From Euglena gracilis (lineage: Eukaryota > Euglenida > Euglenophyceae > Euglenales), in contig CP154957.1 in assembly GCA_039621445.1 (NCBI GenBank), positions 1,978,504 to 2,042,503 on the forward strand: a DNA stretch of 64,000 nucleotides. The letters run 5' to 3'. The position numbers were made by a program, and so were the translations under genes. Below the pieces are notes generated by a model. The model did not search any database. It worked only from the letters and a program-made list of their open reading frames with translations, and was not told the DNA's origin. Shown here piece after piece: positions 49,901 through 64,000 of the stretch; the stretch's first letter is position 1; each line of letters begins with the position of its first letter.

Positions 49901-52900
49901 CCCCGGGGTGGGGTCGACACCCGACTAAAATACAGCCTGGGCTGGACCTCTGGTCCACAAAAAAAAGGGAAAAACTCTGCTGAAATTGGGCAGCACTTTT
50001 TCGACCCCGTTCCTTTAAAAAAATACATTGCTTTTGGGTTTTGGAAATATTCGACCCAGCCCGGCTGCGCCTGGCTGGCCACAACTTTCCTGTGGGGACC
50101 CTGACAGGTTTTCAGGCATGACATGTTAATAATTTGAAAACGAATTAAAATATATTTATCATTCATTATATTAATATTGATATTAATTTACTTAAATGAA
50201 ATGGTGCAGGGATCTGTGAGCAAAATGCACCAACCTTCCAACAAACTGCTAGGTAACAAAATGCAGTCTGTTATCCCGCACCCCATTGGAAAGCAAAAAA
50301 AGCACTACTATAGACATTGCCTGTGAGAGTAATTCTCTGAGCAAATTACACAAAATAAAAAAACGCAAAATGACAATTTCTCGTCAAAAACAGGCCTCAG
50401 GGAAAAACCAGTGAGAGGAAAAAGTCATTGCTGGAATCCCACAACCGCCCAAAATATCTTAAAAAAAGTTGTTCGATTTAAATTTTCAGCCCAGTCGAGC
50501 CCCAGACCGCCGTTGGCTGGCTCTTTGGGCAAAAATCCTTCATACGCCGTTCTCAAATATAAAAAACCCTGTCCCTAAAGACCTCCCTGAATATCATGAA
50601 GATTCATTCAACCACCTTGGGTGAAGACTTTCTTTACTGGTGTGTGGTGAGATTGCTGATTTGCTCCGAGATTCAGATTTCATTAAGATTTTTGTTAAAC
50701 ATACTTTTTTTTTGTAATGATATGTTATTTGTAATGAAAAAGAATCATTGTTCATCACATTCATTCTTTTTTACCTTAACTCGTGTGCTGCTGAAGAATT
50801 TGAACTTTTGCTTTTGCCCGACCTCAACCACACGCAGGAAAAGGCTTGATGGTGCATGGAGGGAGATGCCCTGTGAGCATCGCTGTGCAGGTTCTGCTGC
50901 TGTACCGCTGATCAACACATAAATTTCCACTGTTGAGGCGATCTTGGGTTGCTTGCAATACCCTGCCAAATGGAGCTCTTTGAAGATGCACACAGGTACA
51001 CCTCGTGTGGAAGGTTGTTCTCCGCCCTGAAGCTGTCATTGCGATTTCGCATTTTTGTCCAGCAAAAACTCAGGTGGCAAAAAAACTGTGGTCCAAAGAA
51101 CAGAACACTTTTGGGATTAGCAGTTTGATTTTTCCAGCCCGAGTCCAGCCCAGTTCCAGCCAGAAGACAAGGGGGGGGGGGGCAGTCAGCCCTTTCCAAC
51201 GTTCCAAACCCCAGGGGGGGCCACAAAGCGACCGACTGAAAAATACACGCACCCACCGCCATACATACAACCTCACTACGCAGATAATTATCGCGAAGGT
51301 CGTCAACATCCAACTTATGAAAGAATGGAAATAAAAAATGCACAAAAATTACCCCTAAAATTCCGCCAAAATACGTCAACCCCTCCACCACCCAAAATTG
51401 ACCCTATAAACCCTAGTTATAAACCCTATACTTTGACCCCAGTGGAAAATTGAACTCGTAAATCTCAGGCCAGTGTGGGGGAGGCCCAACATGTCCCTCT
51501 ATGGGGACGAGGTGTCCCACTGCCCTCCCCCCCACCCGGCAGTAGTCAGAACCCCAGACCAGGGGGGGGGGGAATGCAACTTGGCCCTTCAAATTATGCA
51601 AGTCAAAAAAATGCAAAAAAATGCAAAAAAAATCCAAACATACGGCAACCAACTACAAAAAAATTTTCCAGGGCAAACTATTTTATGCAAAAAAAAATGC
51701 AAAAAAAAAGCAAAAAAATGCAAATTTTGGGAAAACCTGATTATGCAAAAAAATGCAAATTATGCAAGTTGGATTCCCCCCCCCCCCGCCCAGACTCTCC
51801 GCCAGCCCAGCTCTCGTCCTGGGTTAATGCTTCATGCTGTGCACCATTATTATGTATTCCTCAATCTGCCTCACATGTGATAGCAGTGTGAGGCACTGCT
51901 GTCACATGCCTCACACTGTCACGCCGTGGCGCCCAAAGGGACAAGTCCCCTGATTCCCTGGTTCCATTGCAAGACAACTTTGAAATTCGGGTTGTGCCTA
52001 AATTTAGGGCGGGGCCGCCATTTACGTTTGTAGAGCACCGGTACAACCTGCACGGCTATCGTCACAGCAATCCGGCTCCCACCGCTGTTACGATCAAACC
52101 TTTCCCTGACATGGAAGCTCCTCTTAGTGGCTTTGCAAAAACCAAAATTGAAAACCTTCAGGGGTGAACACTTTCTTAATTGGTTTGGGGGATGCGATAC
52201 TGTCTTTTCTGAGTTTACATTAAGATTGCTGATGATTTGCTCCTGAGATTGTGATTTCATCAAAGCATGTTTATGTCTAGTTTATGTCGGGAACAAAAAA
52301 AATCAAAAAAAAGGAAATTAAGGAGAGACTGGATTTGAGCCGCCACCCCAACGTACAGGCATCCTTGGGCATATAATGCTGTGGCTTGAAGCTTTGTTGA
52401 AAGAACAAACCAAAAGCCTTCACAAGACTGCAATCAGGGGGGGGAGGGGGTAAGCAACAGTGAGACAGTGCACTAGTTGCAGGTGCGGGGTGAGACCAGT
52501 TTGTCCGCTTACCGCTGCACACGGGTGGAGCGGCGGGTGAAATAAAAATCAAAAATATTTTGGCGCGAAGGACGAAATACCAAACAAAATGGAAAATTGC
52601 TAACCATTAGAATTGTGCATACAGCAATTAACAAAGAAGACTGGAATTTGCACTTCCATTACAAAAAAAAATATGGGCAATAAACATTTGAGGGTTTGTT
52701 AACCCCGAGGAGCTCCCTATCCTTCCTAGCAAAGGAAAAAGTAATTCCTATATTTCCTAACAAAAGAAATTCAGAATGAAGACCTTCCAGATTAAAACCA
52801 CGCCACCTTCCCCAAAAGGCCAGGAAGATATGTTGTGTCGTTGAGAATGAAAATTCAACAGCCGCACCGCTTAGAGATCTTTTGGCGTAAATTCTTGAAA

Positions 52901-53224
52901 ACCAAACTGTTTCGGCACTGCACGTGGACAAAACATGGGGGGTGTCGGATCCGCCTCCCCCTGTGCAAGGATTTGTGGCTTTAAAAATACCGAAATTAGG
53001 CCCCCAAATCGGGTTTTTGGTCTTACATACGCCCAAAATTTTTCATCTTCCCAAGAAAAATTTTGGGTTCCCGGGGCCTGAAGGAGAGACCTCGGCCCAA
53101 CCCCTTCTGGGCTTCTGGGGGTGTCGACGGACCCCCCAGCCCGGCAATGAACCTCAGCAAAAAAAAACTGAAACGAATTCGCTGGCCACTTCACCCGCAC
53201 CCAGTGGCTCGGGGTGTGGCGGGG
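46971..53224. other. Spacer between nucleoside hydrolase and transglutaminase
   Basis: Expected to hold the first exon of the nucleoside hydrolase, which I did not find. GC-richer islands at 47.5-47.65, 48.3-48.48 and 48.9-49.5 kb are open in some frames, but none match a family. Repeats include the GACCGGGGGGTGGTCGTA words (47.75-47.95) and a CCCTGCATCG triplication (49.64). AT-rich sequence lies near 50.1-50.25 kb. Confidence 0.4.
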
Positions 53225-63223
<9,999 letters not shown>

Positions 63224-63344
63224 CTGTGTCGGGCCAATGCATGCACAGAGCGTGGGGGGGGGAGGGCATCTCTCAGGCGCAAATTCAGCCACCTCGATTC
63301 CTGGTTGAAAACCCACAGCATATCCACCCAGCACTGCCCAACCG

Positions 63345-64000
<656 letters not shown>

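Overview
This is nuclear DNA from an intron-rich eukaryote. There is no bacterial gene organisation. Coding sequence appears as about 50 short islands (roughly 30 to 220 bp) of balanced, GC-richer sequence. These are separated by introns and spacers of about 0.3 to 4 kb full of microsatellites, runs of G or C, AT-rich stretches and short inverted-repeat elements. All convincing islands lie on the minus strand, so genes read from high to low coordinates. I cannot name the species. An animal-type transglutaminase, long introns, one-directional genes and many intronic inverted-repeat elements fit several protist or early-diverging animal lineages; a dinoflagellate is one possibility, as inference only.

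Four genes can be assembled by matching protein families and checking reading-frame phase across GT..AG boundaries. (1) About 63.2 to 53.2 kb: an animal-type transglutaminase with Cys, His and Asp of the catalytic triad in separate exons. The run of exons from 63.2 to 59.2 kb is phase-consistent at every junction, and the last exon ends in a stop. The 5' end is missing. (2) About 46.3 to 30.6 kb: an inosine/uridine-type nucleoside hydrolase, from the N-terminal DCDPGHDD motif to the stop codon, in ten exons. (3) About 27.2 to 12.1 kb: a TPR-repeat protein running into a PRMT9-like arginine methyltransferase module whose SAM-binding and double-Glu motifs look degenerate. (4) About 8.2 to 0.9 kb: a PRMT7-like methyltransferase module with intact motifs, running off the left edge. 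Genes 3 and 4 may be two neighbours or one TPR-PRMT-PRMT gene; the reading frame permits a join.

Layout from left to right: 0.9-8.2 kb PRMT7-like exons; 8.4-12 kb a transposon-like element, an AT-rich stretch and another long inverted-repeat element; 12.1-27.2 kb the TPR/PRMT9-like gene; 28.2 kb an orphan exon-like island; 28.4-30.6 kb spacer; 30.6-46.3 kb nucleoside hydrolase; 47-53.2 kb spacer with a few uncertain GC-rich islands; 53.2-63.2 kb transglutaminase; 63.2-64 kb spacer or upstream intron.

The most unusual content is in the introns. Several short elements (about 140 to 500 bp) have terminal inverted repeats beginning with CA (often CAGGG), interiors of long G and C runs, and exact 8-bp target duplications. 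Two larger ones (1.6 and 1.7 kb) carry arrays of a 9-10 bp word just inside each end. In two places an element or repeat terminus falls exactly on an inferred splice site. This is what intron-generating elements (introners) would look like, but it needs transcript data. Splice sites given here are inferred by eye; islands are more certain than their exact ends.
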